Source of the DNA: Sulfuricurvum sp.
GTDB taxonomy: Bacteria > Campylobacterota > Campylobacteria > Campylobacterales > Sulfurimonadaceae
Direction of reading: 5' to 3'
Assembly: GCA_028718525.1 (NCBI GenBank)
Contig: JAQULP010000007.1
Location: forward strand, 1-64,000
DNA length: 64,000 bases
Positions 17,362 through 25,933 of the stretch are shown in pieces. Position 1 is the stretch's first letter. Each line of letters begins with the position of its first letter. The notes under the pieces are model-generated. The model ran no database searches, was not told where the DNA came from, and worked only from the letters and a program-made list of their open reading frames with translations. A program made the translations under genes and the position numbers.

Positions 17362-18488
17362 TGGACCGTTGGTTGGAATTTTTTGCCGATAAAAAAATGA
17401 TAGCGGCCGTCTTTTTTACGATTATGATCGGTTTGGGCGGGGTATTGCTCTATTTGGAGCAAAAAGTGACGTCGCAGACACTGGAACGGCTCAGCGATCA
17501 GCTCTCGTTGGCCTTAAACAATCAGCTGGACAAAGAGCGCTCGTCCGCATTGCGGTATGCTTTGATCCTCAGTCAAAACAGCTCTTTGAGCGATGCTTTG
17601 GAGCAAGAAGACGAAGACAAAGGGTTTGAAATCCTCTCGGAAGTGATGGAATCGATCAAACTCCATACGGACGCGTTGATCCGTTCCCAGATTATCACCT
17701 CCGATTACGTCATTTTTGCCCGCAGTTGGGATAACTCCTATGCGGGGATGCCGCTTGATTTTCACCGTCCCGATCTGCTCTATTTTCAAACGCATCGCAA
17801 GCCCCGCGCCGCAATCGAAGTGGGCCGAAAACTCGGGGTCAAAGCGACCGTTCCGGTGTATCATCAGGACAATATGCTTGGATTTGTGGAGGTTGTCTCA
17901 TTTTTTGAATCGACGCAGGAGTATTTCGATCGTTTGGGAATCGATTTGTACATCTTGATGGATGAACGGTTTTATGAAACGGCGGTTTTTATGCAAGAAG
18001 ACCCCGCTATCGGAAAAGAGTATATTCTGGCTAATCCCAAATATACGCAGGCCGATTTAAAACTGTTGAACGGGATCGATTTTAAAACGCTGAAAATAGC
18101 CCGGGTCATTTTTAGCGGAGGGCGCTATCTTTTTTATGAGCCGATGACCAACGGTGAAGGGGAGACTATCGGGGCTTTTGTGTTTTCGCTCTCTCCGAAG
18201 CAGATTTCAACCTATGCCCATTCCGACGAAGAGGATATTTCACTGCTTATCCATCTATCGCGTAATGAATTGTATGATGTCATGCTCAAAAAATCGCTGG
18301 ATAAAGGTCTGTTTCAAAGCGTATACGACAAAGAGCTGTTGTATCTCAAAGATACCGTTGCTCCCGAAGACCGGGAGATCTATCTTGAAGAGGCCAGGGA
18401 GAGGCTGAGTAGCTACAGCAAAGAGGAATTGATCGGAATTATGCTCGACTACAAAGTGAATAAAGAGATTAAAGGGGAGATTCGATGA
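17358..18488 (+). CDS. Membrane-anchored periplasmic Cache-type sensor protein
   Basis: One N-terminal membrane segment (about 12-32) is followed by a long helical stalk and an extracytoplasmic domain of about 250 residues resembling double Cache domains (e.g. SDYVIFARSWDNSYAGMPLDFHRPDLLYF, then a repeat-like half with GIDLYILMDERFY). There is no kinase, HAMP-effector or methyl-accepting part; the last 70 residues are helical and charged. Such stand-alone sensors present ligand information to a partner. It overlaps flhB by four bases upstream and the response regulator gene by four bases downstream. That makes it the third member of a regulator/kinase set. The ligand is unknown. Confidence 0.65.
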   Translation: MMDRWLEFFADKKMIAAVFFTIMIGLGGVLLYLEQKVTSQTLERLSDQLSLALNNQLDKERSSALRYALILSQNSSLSDALEQEDEDKGFEILSEVMESIKLHTDALIRSQIITSDYVIFARSWDNSYAGMPLDFHRPDLLYFQTHRKPRAAIEVGRKLGVKATVPVYHQDNMLGFVEVVSFFESTQEYFDRLGIDLYILMDERFYETAVFMQEDPAIGKEYILANPKYTQADLKLLNGIDFKTLKIARVIFSGGRYLFYEPMTNGEGETIGAFVFSLSPKQISTYAHSDEEDISLLIHLSRNELYDVMLKKSLDKGLFQSVYDKELLYLKDTVAPEDREIYLEEARERLSSYSKEELIGIMLDYKVNKEIKGEIR

Positions 18489-19138
18489 AAGTCTTATTGC
18501 TTGAAGACGAATACATGTTGAGGGTGAGTATCACCGAGTTTTTAGAAGATATCGGATTTGAAGTCGTAGGATTCAGCAACGGTGAGAAGGCTTTTGACGC
18601 GATCTATGAGACCCATTTTGATCTGTATTTGTTAGACGTGAATGTCCCGGGGATGAACGGCTTCGAACTGCTGCGTACGTTGCGCAAAGAAGGGAATAAA
18701 ACACCGGCCATCTTTCTGACGTCGATGGTGAATGTCAGCGATTTGCAAGAAGGGTACAAATCCGGATGCTGCGATTATATCCGCAAACCTTTCGATTTGA
18801 CCGAATTGCAGATACGGATTATGCATGCGGTCAAAAGTTTTTATCACGATGGGGAAAACCGGATCGATTTCGGTTCGGGATTGATCTATGATACCGAAAG
18901 CTTCACCCTCACTCATAATGAACACAATATCGCTCTGAGCAAAACCGAAAAAGAGATCTTCTCCGTTTTGCTCAAACATACGAATCAGGTGGTATCGGTA
19001 GAGATGTTCCAAGACGAGATATGGGGGGAATACGTTGACCCTGCCAACATACGGGTACAAATCAACAATCTCCGTAAAAAACTCCCGATAGAGATTATCC
19101 AAAATCGGCGCGGGTTGGGGTACATCATTGAACGATAA
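18485..19138 (+). CDS. OmpR-family response regulator
   Basis: A receiver domain (residues 1-115) has acidic pocket E7/D8, phospho-acceptor D51 in LYLLDVNVPGMNG, T79 and K101. A winged-helix DNA-binding domain follows (about 125-217) with LSKTEKEIFSVLLKH and IRVQINNLRKKL and the final RRGLGYIIE. At 217 residues it is complete. It overlaps the Cache gene by four bases and the kinase gene by 11 bases. Because the trio ends 74 bases before soxX, it may control sulfur oxidation, but no binding site is proven. Confidence 0.92.
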   Translation: MKVLLLEDEYMLRVSITEFLEDIGFEVVGFSNGEKAFDAIYETHFDLYLLDVNVPGMNGFELLRTLRKEGNKTPAIFLTSMVNVSDLQEGYKSGCCDYIRKPFDLTELQIRIMHAVKSFYHDGENRIDFGSGLIYDTESFTLTHNEHNIALSKTEKEIFSVLLKHTNQVVSVEMFQDEIWGEYVDPANIRVQINNLRKKLPIEIIQNRRGLGYIIER

Positions 19139-20294
19139 CCGCTACGCTCTCAAAAACGCCTTTTTGTATACGATGCTGGTGGCGGTTTTGCTATTGCTGC
19201 CGACATACCTGTATGTAACGTACATGAAATACGTGCATGAGATTCAGTATGAATTTCGCCTGAAACGTCAATCGCATTTGATTGTCCGTGCGATGGAAGA
19301 GTTTGATCCGAATGAGACCAAAGCATTTGATTATCCCCGTTTCCGGACGTTCCAATCGGGATTGTATGATGTCCATTTTAACCCGATTTTTACTCTCATC
19401 AAGCATCCGTTAATGATTCAAAAAAGCGGCTACTATCTGCAAAACGGGTATGCCTATCTCGTGGTAGCCCTTCCGGAGGGGCGTTATTTCGGTGCGTCGT
19501 ATCTGGTGATCGGCGGGGAAATCTCCTACGCCCGGATCTATCAGGATGTTGTTACGATACTCCTTTCGATTGCGGCGCTGATTTTTATCCTCTCCCTTTT
19601 CTTTTTAGACCGTTTTGCCCTGCCGTTTCAGCGGATCAATGCCCGATTGGACCAGTTTATCAAAGACTCCATGCACGAGATCAATACTCCCCTTTCGATC
19701 ATTAACGTCAATATCGACCTTTACCACCGTTCCAATCCGAACAATAAATATCTCCAGCGGATTAAGGCTGCAACGAAAACCTTGGCGACCTTATATAACG
19801 ATATGGACTACCTGATTAAAAACGAGCGTCTCTCTTTTGAATACGAAACGATCGATCTAAGCCACTACCTTCAGGAGCGGATCGACTATTTTTATGAAGT
19901 AGCGGCCTTGAAAAATATCACGATTGTCCCTAAAATCGATGATGAGGTCCATATCTTTTTTAATCCTACGCAGTTGCAGCGTATTATTGACAACAATATT
20001 TCCAATGCCGTTAAATATTCCCATGAAGAGGGGCGGATTGAGGTTGTTTTGGAACGCTTCGAGGATCGATGCGTCATTCAATTTCGTGACAACGGCGTGG
20101 GGATTGAAGACGTTAACCGTATTTTTGAGCGTTATTATCGGGAAAATAGGGATAAAGGGGGATTCGGAATCGGTTTGAATATTGTCAAATCGATCATTGA
20201 CAAAGCGGGAATTGAACTTAAAATCGACTCAGTTTACGGGGAGGGGAGTTCCTTTTCGTATAGTTTCTATCCACCTCTTTATCTCATCGCCTAA
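19128..20294 (+). CDS. Sensor histidine kinase
   Basis: The protein of 388 residues has membrane segments at about 11-31 and 140-160, a periplasmic part of about 100 residues, and no HAMP domain I can see. The HisKA region has SMHEINTPLSIINVN with H183, and the ATPase domain has DNNISNAVKYS (N box), FRDNGVGIEDV (G1) and GFGIGLNIVKSI (G2). The start is a TTG at 19128, overlapping the regulator gene by 11 bases. With a short sensor region of its own and a separate Cache protein in the same unit, it may receive its signal through that partner. Confidence 0.9.
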   Translation: MNDNRYALKNAFLYTMLVAVLLLLPTYLYVTYMKYVHEIQYEFRLKRQSHLIVRAMEEFDPNETKAFDYPRFRTFQSGLYDVHFNPIFTLIKHPLMIQKSGYYLQNGYAYLVVALPEGRYFGASYLVIGGEISYARIYQDVVTILLSIAALIFILSLFFLDRFALPFQRINARLDQFIKDSMHEINTPLSIINVNIDLYHRSNPNNKYLQRIKAATKTLATLYNDMDYLIKNERLSFEYETIDLSHYLQERIDYFYEVAALKNITIVPKIDDEVHIFFNPTQLQRIIDNNISNAVKYSHEEGRIEVVLERFEDRCVIQFRDNGVGIEDVNRIFERYYRENRDKGGFGIGLNIVKSIIDKAGIELKIDSVYGEGSSFSYSFYPPLYLIA

Positions 20295-20332
20295 ATTTCC
20301 CCGTTTTTTACATAAATTTTACACTCCTCCTT

Positions 20333-20357
20333 TACAATGCTTTCTGAAATACAGAAA
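20333..20357 (+). promoter_or_regulatory. sox promoter -10 with inverted repeat over the start site
   Basis: TACAAT at 20333-20338 is a plausible -10 for soxX. Directly after it, TTTCTG at 20341-20346 and CAGAAA at 20352-20357 form a perfect inverted repeat with a five-base spacer. It covers the expected transcription start (near 20345) and ends just before the GGAG ribosome-binding site. It could be an operator or a short leader hairpin. Two TTTACA hexamers stand upstream at poor spacing (9 and 20 bases). Confidence 0.4.
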
Positions 20358-20368
20358 TAGGAGAGCCA

Positions 20369-20890
20369 ATGCGAAAAGTGATTATGCTTGGAATCGCGAC
20401 CTTTTTGGGTGCTGCTGATTTATCGCAGGTGATTGAAAGTCCGGATGCGACGGCCATTTTAAAAAAAGATGCCCTTCCTGCGGCTAAAGCGTATAAGATG
20501 CCTGATGGGTGTGTTACCGATGATGCAGGAGCCATTGCACGCGGACAATATATTTTTCATAACCTAAACGGTAAAGATGCCAAAGAGAACCCGCCTGAAG
20601 GGTTAAGCCGCAAACTGGCTGACGGCAAAGATAAACAATTCGGTAACTGTGTCGCTTGTCACAATATCGAAGGGGCAAAAGGGTACGGAAATATCGGACC
20701 GGATTTGACCAAATATAAAGAACTTTACATGGATAGCGGTGTCCGTAATGCCCAGTTTATGTACCAAAAAATTGCAGATCCTCGTATGGACAACCCGAAA
20801 TCAGCGATGACGGTTAATCTCGCTAATGGCCTGATGAATGAGCGTGAAGTGTGTGATTTGGTATCGTATATCACAGCAGTTAAAAAGTAA
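20369..20890 (+). CDS. soxX: Sulfur-oxidising c-type cytochrome SoxX
   Basis: SoxX is the monoheme electron-accepting subunit of SoxXA, which couples thiosulfate to the SoxY cysteine. A short signal peptide is followed by a mature domain with the heme motif CVACH at residues 94-98; M140 or M147 is the likely axial methionine. At 173 residues it is normal. GGAG stands before the ATG. It heads the soxXYZAB order seen in Campylobacterota, with soxY 15 bases downstream. Export is by the Sec route and heme is attached in the periplasm. Confidence 0.94.
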   Translation: MRKVIMLGIATFLGAADLSQVIESPDATAILKKDALPAAKAYKMPDGCVTDDAGAIARGQYIFHNLNGKDAKENPPEGLSRKLADGKDKQFGNCVACHNIEGAKGYGNIGPDLTKYKELYMDSGVRNAQFMYQKIADPRMDNPKSAMTVNLANGLMNEREVCDLVSYITAVKK

Positions 20891-20905
20891 TTCAAGGAGA
20901 AACAG

Positions 20906-21376
20906 ATGGAAAGAAGATCATTTTTAAAAGGTTTTGGGGCGGTAGCAGCGTGCGCAATAGCACTCCCACATGTGGCAAGTGCGGCAGAAGAGAAAAAATC
21001 AGCTGGCCCGAATGAGATGAATTACGAGACAGCAGTTGCTGCGATTACCGGTGGAAAAGCATTGGTTGCATCTGACAAAGTGAAAATGGAAGCTCCTGAG
21101 ATTGCTGAAAATGGTGCGGTTGTACCGGTAAAAGTAACGGTTGAGAGTCCAATGACATCAAAAGATCACGTTAAAGCAATCCATGTCCTCGCTTCTAAAA
21201 ACGGAAATGTCCGTTGTGCCAATATTTATTTAACTCCCGCTAACGGCGAAGCATTTTTCGGTACCCGTGTAAAACTCGGCGGGACTCAAGATGTTGTTGC
21301 TATCGCTGAGATGAGTGATGGAACTTTCCTCACTGCAAAACAAAACGTAAAAGTAACCATCGGCGGGTGTGGTTGA
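20906..21376 (+). CDS. soxY: Thiosulfate oxidation carrier protein SoxY
   Basis: SoxY carries sulfur intermediates covalently on a C-terminal swinging arm. The arm ends in GGCG, with the carrier cysteine at C155, the second-to-last residue. The N terminus has a twin-arginine signal (ERRSFLKGFGAV followed by an alanine-rich hydrophobic stretch), the usual export route for SoxYZ. At 156 residues it is complete. It is separated from soxZ by 164 bases containing several hairpins, which is unusual for two genes whose products form a heterodimer. Confidence 0.95.
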   Translation: MERRSFLKGFGAVAACAIALPHVASAAEEKKSAGPNEMNYETAVAAITGGKALVASDKVKMEAPEIAENGAVVPVKVTVESPMTSKDHVKAIHVLASKNGNVRCANIYLTPANGEAFFGTRVKLGGTQDVVAIAEMSDGTFLTAKQNVKVTIGGCG

Positions 21377-21506
21377 TTGTAGGCAATCGTAAATACGCGA
21401 TTTAATTCTGTCTCGGAGAGGCAAGCGCTTGTCTGCACTCCGTTAGGCTTTTCGCGTTGCTACATGCGCCAAACGGCTAGCGTAGCTAAAGGGATTTGAT
21501 TCCTTT
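21374..21506 (+). other. Hairpin-rich spacer between soxY and soxZ
   Basis: The 164 bases between soxY and soxZ contain at least four stem-loops: GATTG/CAATC at 21375-21388; CGGAG/CTCCG (21414-21418 with 21438-21442) closing a six-pair inner stem around a GCGC loop; GCTAC/GTAGC (21459-21463 with 21482-21486) enclosing GCC-AAAC-GGC; and AAAGGGA/TTCCTTT at 21488-21506 with a TTTGA loop. No ORF of note lies inside. The run ends before an AAGGA site and soxZ. It may protect or process the messenger RNA and set the SoxY:SoxZ ratio, or it may be a dispersed repeat. Confidence 0.5.
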
Positions 21507-21540
21507 GGCGTTCAAATAAGAAAGAATAAGGACCTATATT

Positions 21541-21867
21541 ATGAAAACATTGATCAAAATCAAACCGAAAGATTACAAAGCAGGCGATATTGTAAAAATC
21601 GATTTTATGGCGATGCATCCGATGGAAACCGGAATGCGTAAAAACAAAGATACGGGAGCCTTGATCCCGGCTGAATATATCGATGAAGTTAAATTTTTGT
21701 TCAACGATACGTTGATTACTAAAATGGTAATCTGGGAATCACTCTCGGTGAATCCTCTTATGAGTATCAGTTTTAAAGTACCGGGTGCAGGGGCACTCAA
21801 AGTTATTGCAAAAGATAACAAAGGTCAAAGCGTCGAGAGTACGACACAAATTACTCCAAAAGGATAA
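21541..21867 (+). CDS. soxZ: Thiosulfate oxidation carrier complex protein SoxZ
   Basis: SoxZ is the immunoglobulin-like partner of SoxY. The 108-residue protein has no signal peptide, as expected because it travels with the Tat-exported SoxY. Recognisable parts are KTLIKIKPKDYKAGDIVKI, a central HPMETGMRKNKDTG and the hydrophobic strand near NPLMSISFKVPG. AAGGA stands before the ATG. It is followed by soxA with a three-base gap. Confidence 0.95.
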   Translation: MKTLIKIKPKDYKAGDIVKIDFMAMHPMETGMRKNKDTGALIPAEYIDEVKFLFNDTLITKMVIWESLSVNPLMSISFKVPGAGALKVIAKDNKGQSVESTTQITPKG

Positions 21868-21870
21868 GCG

Positions 21871-22644
21871 ATGCGTACTTTATCAATCACGGCAGCGTTA
21901 GTGTGTTTAGCATTTTTAGCAACGGCAAATGCAGAAGAAAAACTTAGCATGTCTGAGGCGGACAAAAAAATGTACGCTGAGCTTTTGGAAAGCAATCCAG
22001 CGGAGATGGAAGTAGCCGAAGGGGAACAACTTTTCGGTGAACTTATCGGGAGTGCAAACTATGCCAAAATGTTGGGTGTCAAAGAGAAAGATCTCCCAAA
22101 ATATATTGCAGGTTTTCCTCGCTACGTAGAGAGTGCGAAAAAAGTAGTGACGTTGGCACAAACGATCCAAATGGCAGCTGCGGCAAACGAAAAACCGGTT
22201 CCTAAGCTTGAGAGTAAAGAGATGGTAAAAATGTCGGCGTATGTGAAATCGATTGCAAACGGACAAAAAACCTCTATCGATGTCAAAGCGAACAAACATA
22301 TGCAAGAGATGATGAAACTTGGACAAGAGGTGTTTGAAGAGCGTCGCGGTGGTCGCGGTCTCTCTTGTAACAACTGTCACAGTTCTGATATCGTCGGTCA
22401 GCGTCTTCGTATGCAGCCGCTTCCTGATTTGGGGGCTAAAGAGACAGCAGCAGCGGGAACATGGCCGGCGTATCGTATGACGCAAAGCCAAATGGTTACG
22501 TTAGATAAACGGATGCAGCAATGTATGAAAAATGCTCTTTTGGCAGAGATTCCACTCGGTTCGAAAGAGATTGTTGCTTTGGAAGTGTACGTTACCAACA
22601 AAACCAAAGGGAACAACATCAGTGTTCCTAGTGTGAAACGGTAA
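21871..22644 (+). CDS. soxA: Sulfur-oxidising c-type cytochrome SoxA (monoheme)
   Basis: SoxA holds the active-site heme of SoxXA. After a signal peptide (about 1-21) the protein has a single heme motif CNNCH at 166-170, so it is the one-heme form. C218 in RMQQC is in the place of the cysteine ligand that becomes the persulfide-bearing axial ligand. The pattern PAYRMTQSQMVTLDKRMQQC is typical. At 257 residues it is complete. It is 3 bases after soxZ and nine before soxB. Confidence 0.95.
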   Translation: MRTLSITAALVCLAFLATANAEEKLSMSEADKKMYAELLESNPAEMEVAEGEQLFGELIGSANYAKMLGVKEKDLPKYIAGFPRYVESAKKVVTLAQTIQMAAAANEKPVPKLESKEMVKMSAYVKSIANGQKTSIDVKANKHMQEMMKLGQEVFEERRGGRGLSCNNCHSSDIVGQRLRMQPLPDLGAKETAAAGTWPAYRMTQSQMVTLDKRMQQCMKNALLAEIPLGSKEIVALEVYVTNKTKGNNISVPSVKR

Positions 22645-22653
22645 GGACTCGTT

Positions 22654-24420
22654 ATGGATTTATCACGAAGAGATTTCTTCCATATTGCAGCGGCGCTGGG
22701 AATCGGTGTTCCAACCCTCTCATCTGCTGCATTGGCACCAAAGCGTGCCGATGAGGTAAGCCTCAAAGATATTTATGGATTCAATGCAAAAGGAAATGTA
22801 ACGTTATTGCATATCTGTGATATGCATGCTCATATCAAACCCCTTTATTGGAGAGAGCCTTCGACATTGATCTCTGCTCCAAATTTGACGGGAACTCCGG
22901 GCTTTTTGTGCGGTGAATCGTTTTTGAAACACTATGGTATGAAGGGTAAAACCCTTGATTCGTATTTCGATACCTATATGAATTTTGATGCTTTGGCCCA
23001 TAAATTTGGCAAAATGGGGGGGATTTCGCACATGAAAACCCTCATCAACCACATCAAAAAAGAGCGCGGTGCGGATAATGTCATGCTTCTCGATTCAGGA
23101 GATACGTGGCAAGGTACCGGTGTCGCTCTTAAAACATCCGGTGAAGCGATCGTTAAAGCGCAGAATTATCTCGGCGTTGACGTCATGGTTGGACACTGGG
23201 AGTTTACCTATGGTAAAAAACGGGTTAAAGAGCTGATCGAGATGCTCAATGCGAAATTCATCGCCCAAAATATTATCGGTGATGATTCGTTTGCAGATGA
23301 TTTCGAAGAATCAATTTTTGAACCGTATACCATCATGGAACGGGGCGGAGCGAAGATTGGTATCATTGGTCAAGCATTTCCGTTTACCTCTACGGCAAAC
23401 CCGAAAGAGTTTACCCAAGGGTGGAGTTTCGGTCTTCGTTTGGATACCCTTCAAACGTATGTGGATAAACTTCGCAAAGAGGAAAAAGTGGACTGTGTTG
23501 TAGTTCTTTCACATGACGGTTTCAGTGTCGACCAAGAGGTTGCCCGTAAAGTCAAAGGGATCGATTTCATCCTCAGCGGTCATACGCATGATCCATCTCC
23601 TCGTCCGACGGTTATCAACGGAACGGTAATCGTTATCGCGGGAAGTCATGGAAAATACGTCGGACGTTTGGATATCGACATCCAAAACCACAAAGTCAAA
23701 GGGTACGAGTATAAACTGATCCCGGTAGCGTCCAATCTGATCCCTGCGGATCCGGAAGGGGAAGCGTTGGTAAAAGAGCTCTATTCGCCGTACGATTCAG
23801 AACTTTCGGAAGTGTTGGGGATTACCAAATCGACATTGTTTAAACGTGATACGTTTCACTCAACATTCGATCAGCTAATTAACGATTCGATTATTGATGC
23901 GATGGACTCGGATATTTCGTTTACGCCGGGGTATCGCTGGGGAACCACGGTACTTGAGGGTGACGCCATTACGATGGATCATGTTTACGATATGACCGCG
24001 ATCACCTATCCGAACGTCTATACTTTCGAATTGACCGGTAAACATATCCGCACCCTTTTGGAGGATATCGCCGATAACGTCTTCAACGCAAATCCTCTCT
24101 ATCAACAGGGGGGGGATATGAGCCGTCTTGGCGGTGTATCGTATGAAATCCGTGTCGGTGCTCCAAGCGGCAAACGGATCACTAATATCCTGGTAGGGGG
24201 AAAACCTCTCAATGATACGAAAGTGTATAAAGTCTCTTCATGGGGCGGAAATTTACAAAATGCGGGAAGCAATCTTAAAGATTCTCTTACCCGTCCGGTG
24301 TATGATGTTACAGCATCGTATATTCGTCGTCACAAAAATATTAACATGAGCGGTAACAGCAATGTTCGCATCATGGATTATGATTGTGGATGCCCGAAAA
24401 AAGGTTCAAAAGGGCGTTAA
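22654..24420 (+). CDS. soxB: Thiosulfohydrolase SoxB
   Basis: SoxB hydrolyses the sulfonate group from SoxY-bound intermediates, releasing sulfate, with a dinuclear manganese centre. A twin-arginine signal (LSRRDFFHIAAALG) leads in. Metal-binding motifs of the 5'-nucleotidase superfamily are all present: CDMHAH (D56, H58), LLDSGDTWQGTG, VGHWEFTYG, VVLSHDGF and ILSGHTHDPS. At 588 residues it is typical. A hairpin covers its stop codon. There is no soxCD nearby, so the full oxidation of sulfane sulfur would need genes elsewhere. Confidence 0.96.
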   Translation: MDLSRRDFFHIAAALGIGVPTLSSAALAPKRADEVSLKDIYGFNAKGNVTLLHICDMHAHIKPLYWREPSTLISAPNLTGTPGFLCGESFLKHYGMKGKTLDSYFDTYMNFDALAHKFGKMGGISHMKTLINHIKKERGADNVMLLDSGDTWQGTGVALKTSGEAIVKAQNYLGVDVMVGHWEFTYGKKRVKELIEMLNAKFIAQNIIGDDSFADDFEESIFEPYTIMERGGAKIGIIGQAFPFTSTANPKEFTQGWSFGLRLDTLQTYVDKLRKEEKVDCVVVLSHDGFSVDQEVARKVKGIDFILSGHTHDPSPRPTVINGTVIVIAGSHGKYVGRLDIDIQNHKVKGYEYKLIPVASNLIPADPEGEALVKELYSPYDSELSEVLGITKSTLFKRDTFHSTFDQLINDSIIDAMDSDISFTPGYRWGTTVLEGDAITMDHVYDMTAITYPNVYTFELTGKHIRTLLEDIADNVFNANPLYQQGGDMSRLGGVSYEIRVGAPSGKRITNILVGGKPLNDTKVYKVSSWGGNLQNAGSNLKDSLTRPVYDVTASYIRRHKNINMSGNSNVRIMDYDCGCPKKGSKGR

Positions 24421-24430
24421 TGCCCTTTTG
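24407..24430 (+). terminator. Hairpin over the soxB stop, candidate attenuator or messenger stabiliser
   Basis: CAAAAGGGC (24407-24415) and GCCCTTTTG (24422-24430) form a perfect nine-pair stem with a six-base loop. The stem includes the soxB stop codon. The T-run is part of the stem arm and only scattered T follow, so this may be a weak terminator that limits read-through into the porin gene or a structure that protects the sox messenger. Confidence 0.55.
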
Positions 24431-24456
24431 TCAATTTATCACTTAAGGAGTTTGGA

Positions 24457-25923
24457 ATGAAATTAGTCAATCTTAGTATCGCAGCTGCAGCAGCGTGTGT
24501 ACTAGCAACGTCTGCGCATGCGCTCAAAACCGAAGATCGTGTCCTCAAAGGGAACATGCAGGTAGAATATACCAAAGCTCCGGGAGATGTAAACTCATTT
24601 ACGGAGATGTTTACCAAAGGTGAAGCGTACGGACGTCTTCGTTCTAACATGTTTTGGTGGGATTGGGATAACGACAATTTAACATCGACTGATGATAATA
24701 ACATGTGGGGTCTTGGCGGAAGCATCGTCTATAAAACAGGATTCTTCCACGGTTTGGGTGCAACGGCAGGTTTCTACGGTTCTATTCCTATGGTCGATGA
24801 GAATAAAGACCCTTCAAAATCCGCTACAGCCAACTTCGGTAAAGCGGGTAAAGATACATACCACACCCGTGCCGACGGTTCAGAAGGGTCGATGGGCAAT
24901 TTTGCAGAAGCTTACCTTGAGTATAAAAACGGCAAAACAAACGCAAAATTGGGACGCCAGCTGATCGATAGCAAAATGTTGGCGTCCAACGATACCAAAA
25001 TGATTCCAAACAGTTTTGAAGCATTGGTTATCGAAAACAAAAACATCCCGGATACAACTGTACGTGCAGCCTACATCATGTCACAAAAATTGCGTGACCA
25101 CCAAACGTTTCACAGTCTGATCGCGTATGAGAAATACAATCAAAATGATGATTCAGGTGTCCACAAAGGGTTGTCCGTTGCCAAAATCAATGCGGCCGGT
25201 GAAGATGTCAATCCTGAAATGTTGCTTTTAACGGCATCCAATAAATCCGTTAAAAATCTAAAATTAGATGCTGAATATGTAGGTTTAAGCGGATTTTTCA
25301 ATACGGTTGTCGCTGAAGCCAATTACCAAATTCAATTGAGCGATTCTTGGACAGTAACTCCGGGTGTCCGCTATTTGAAACAAATGGATAACGGTGCCGG
25401 TGCTATCGGCGGGGCAGCCTTAAGCGGATCGGTTACCGCCGCAAACGGTGCATCCAAAGGGTATTCAAACGGCGGTAGTGTTGACGGAAGCATCATTATG
25501 GCGCGTGTAGTGGCGGCAAGCGGTCCATTAGAACTTCAAGCGGGATATGCAAAAATTTCCGATGATGCAGATATCATCGCTCCGTGGCGCGGATTCCCGA
25601 CAGGAGGATATGTACGTTCAATGGCACAGGTGGACTGGCTCGCTAACACACAAAACTGGGCTGTAAAAGCATCGTATGACTTTGGAAAAGCGGGGATCGT
25701 CTCTGGATTCAAAGTAGCGGCTGACTATGAGAATATTAACCAAGATGAGGCAAAAGGGTATGTCGACCGCGATATTATCCATGTAGATATGTGGAAAACG
25801 TTCAAAGAAATGCCGAATACGGAGTTCAAATTCCGCGTAGGAATCGTAGGGGCGGATAAACCTGCCGCAACGGATAATGAATCGTACAACGAATACCGTT
25901 TCGAGATGAACTACCTGTTCTAA
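24457..25923 (+). CDS. OprD-like outer membrane porin
   Basis: A signal peptide ending in SAHA (about residue 22) is followed by alternating amphipathic strands and a final FEMNYLF with terminal phenylalanine, typical of a beta barrel. The length (488 residues) and the pattern near LEYKNGKTNAKLGRQLIDSKM suggest the OprD/major-porin group of Campylobacterota. It starts 36 bases after soxB, behind AAGGAG, and may supply thiosulfate or other anions to the periplasmic Sox system. Substrate specificity is inferred only from position. Confidence 0.75.
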   Translation: MKLVNLSIAAAAACVLATSAHALKTEDRVLKGNMQVEYTKAPGDVNSFTEMFTKGEAYGRLRSNMFWWDWDNDNLTSTDDNNMWGLGGSIVYKTGFFHGLGATAGFYGSIPMVDENKDPSKSATANFGKAGKDTYHTRADGSEGSMGNFAEAYLEYKNGKTNAKLGRQLIDSKMLASNDTKMIPNSFEALVIENKNIPDTTVRAAYIMSQKLRDHQTFHSLIAYEKYNQNDDSGVHKGLSVAKINAAGEDVNPEMLLLTASNKSVKNLKLDAEYVGLSGFFNTVVAEANYQIQLSDSWTVTPGVRYLKQMDNGAGAIGGAALSGSVTAANGASKGYSNGGSVDGSIIMARVVAASGPLELQAGYAKISDDADIIAPWRGFPTGGYVRSMAQVDWLANTQNWAVKASYDFGKAGIVSGFKVAADYENINQDEAKGYVDRDIIHVDMWKTFKEMPNTEFKFRVGIVGADKPAATDNESYNEYRFEMNYLF

Positions 25924-25933
25924 AAAAGGGAAC

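Noticed and set aside
21916-22491. Minus-strand frame of 191 codons inside soxA, His/Cys/Arg-rich
   Set aside because: Composition mirrors the Lys/Glu/Ala codons of soxA; no start signal and no known fold.
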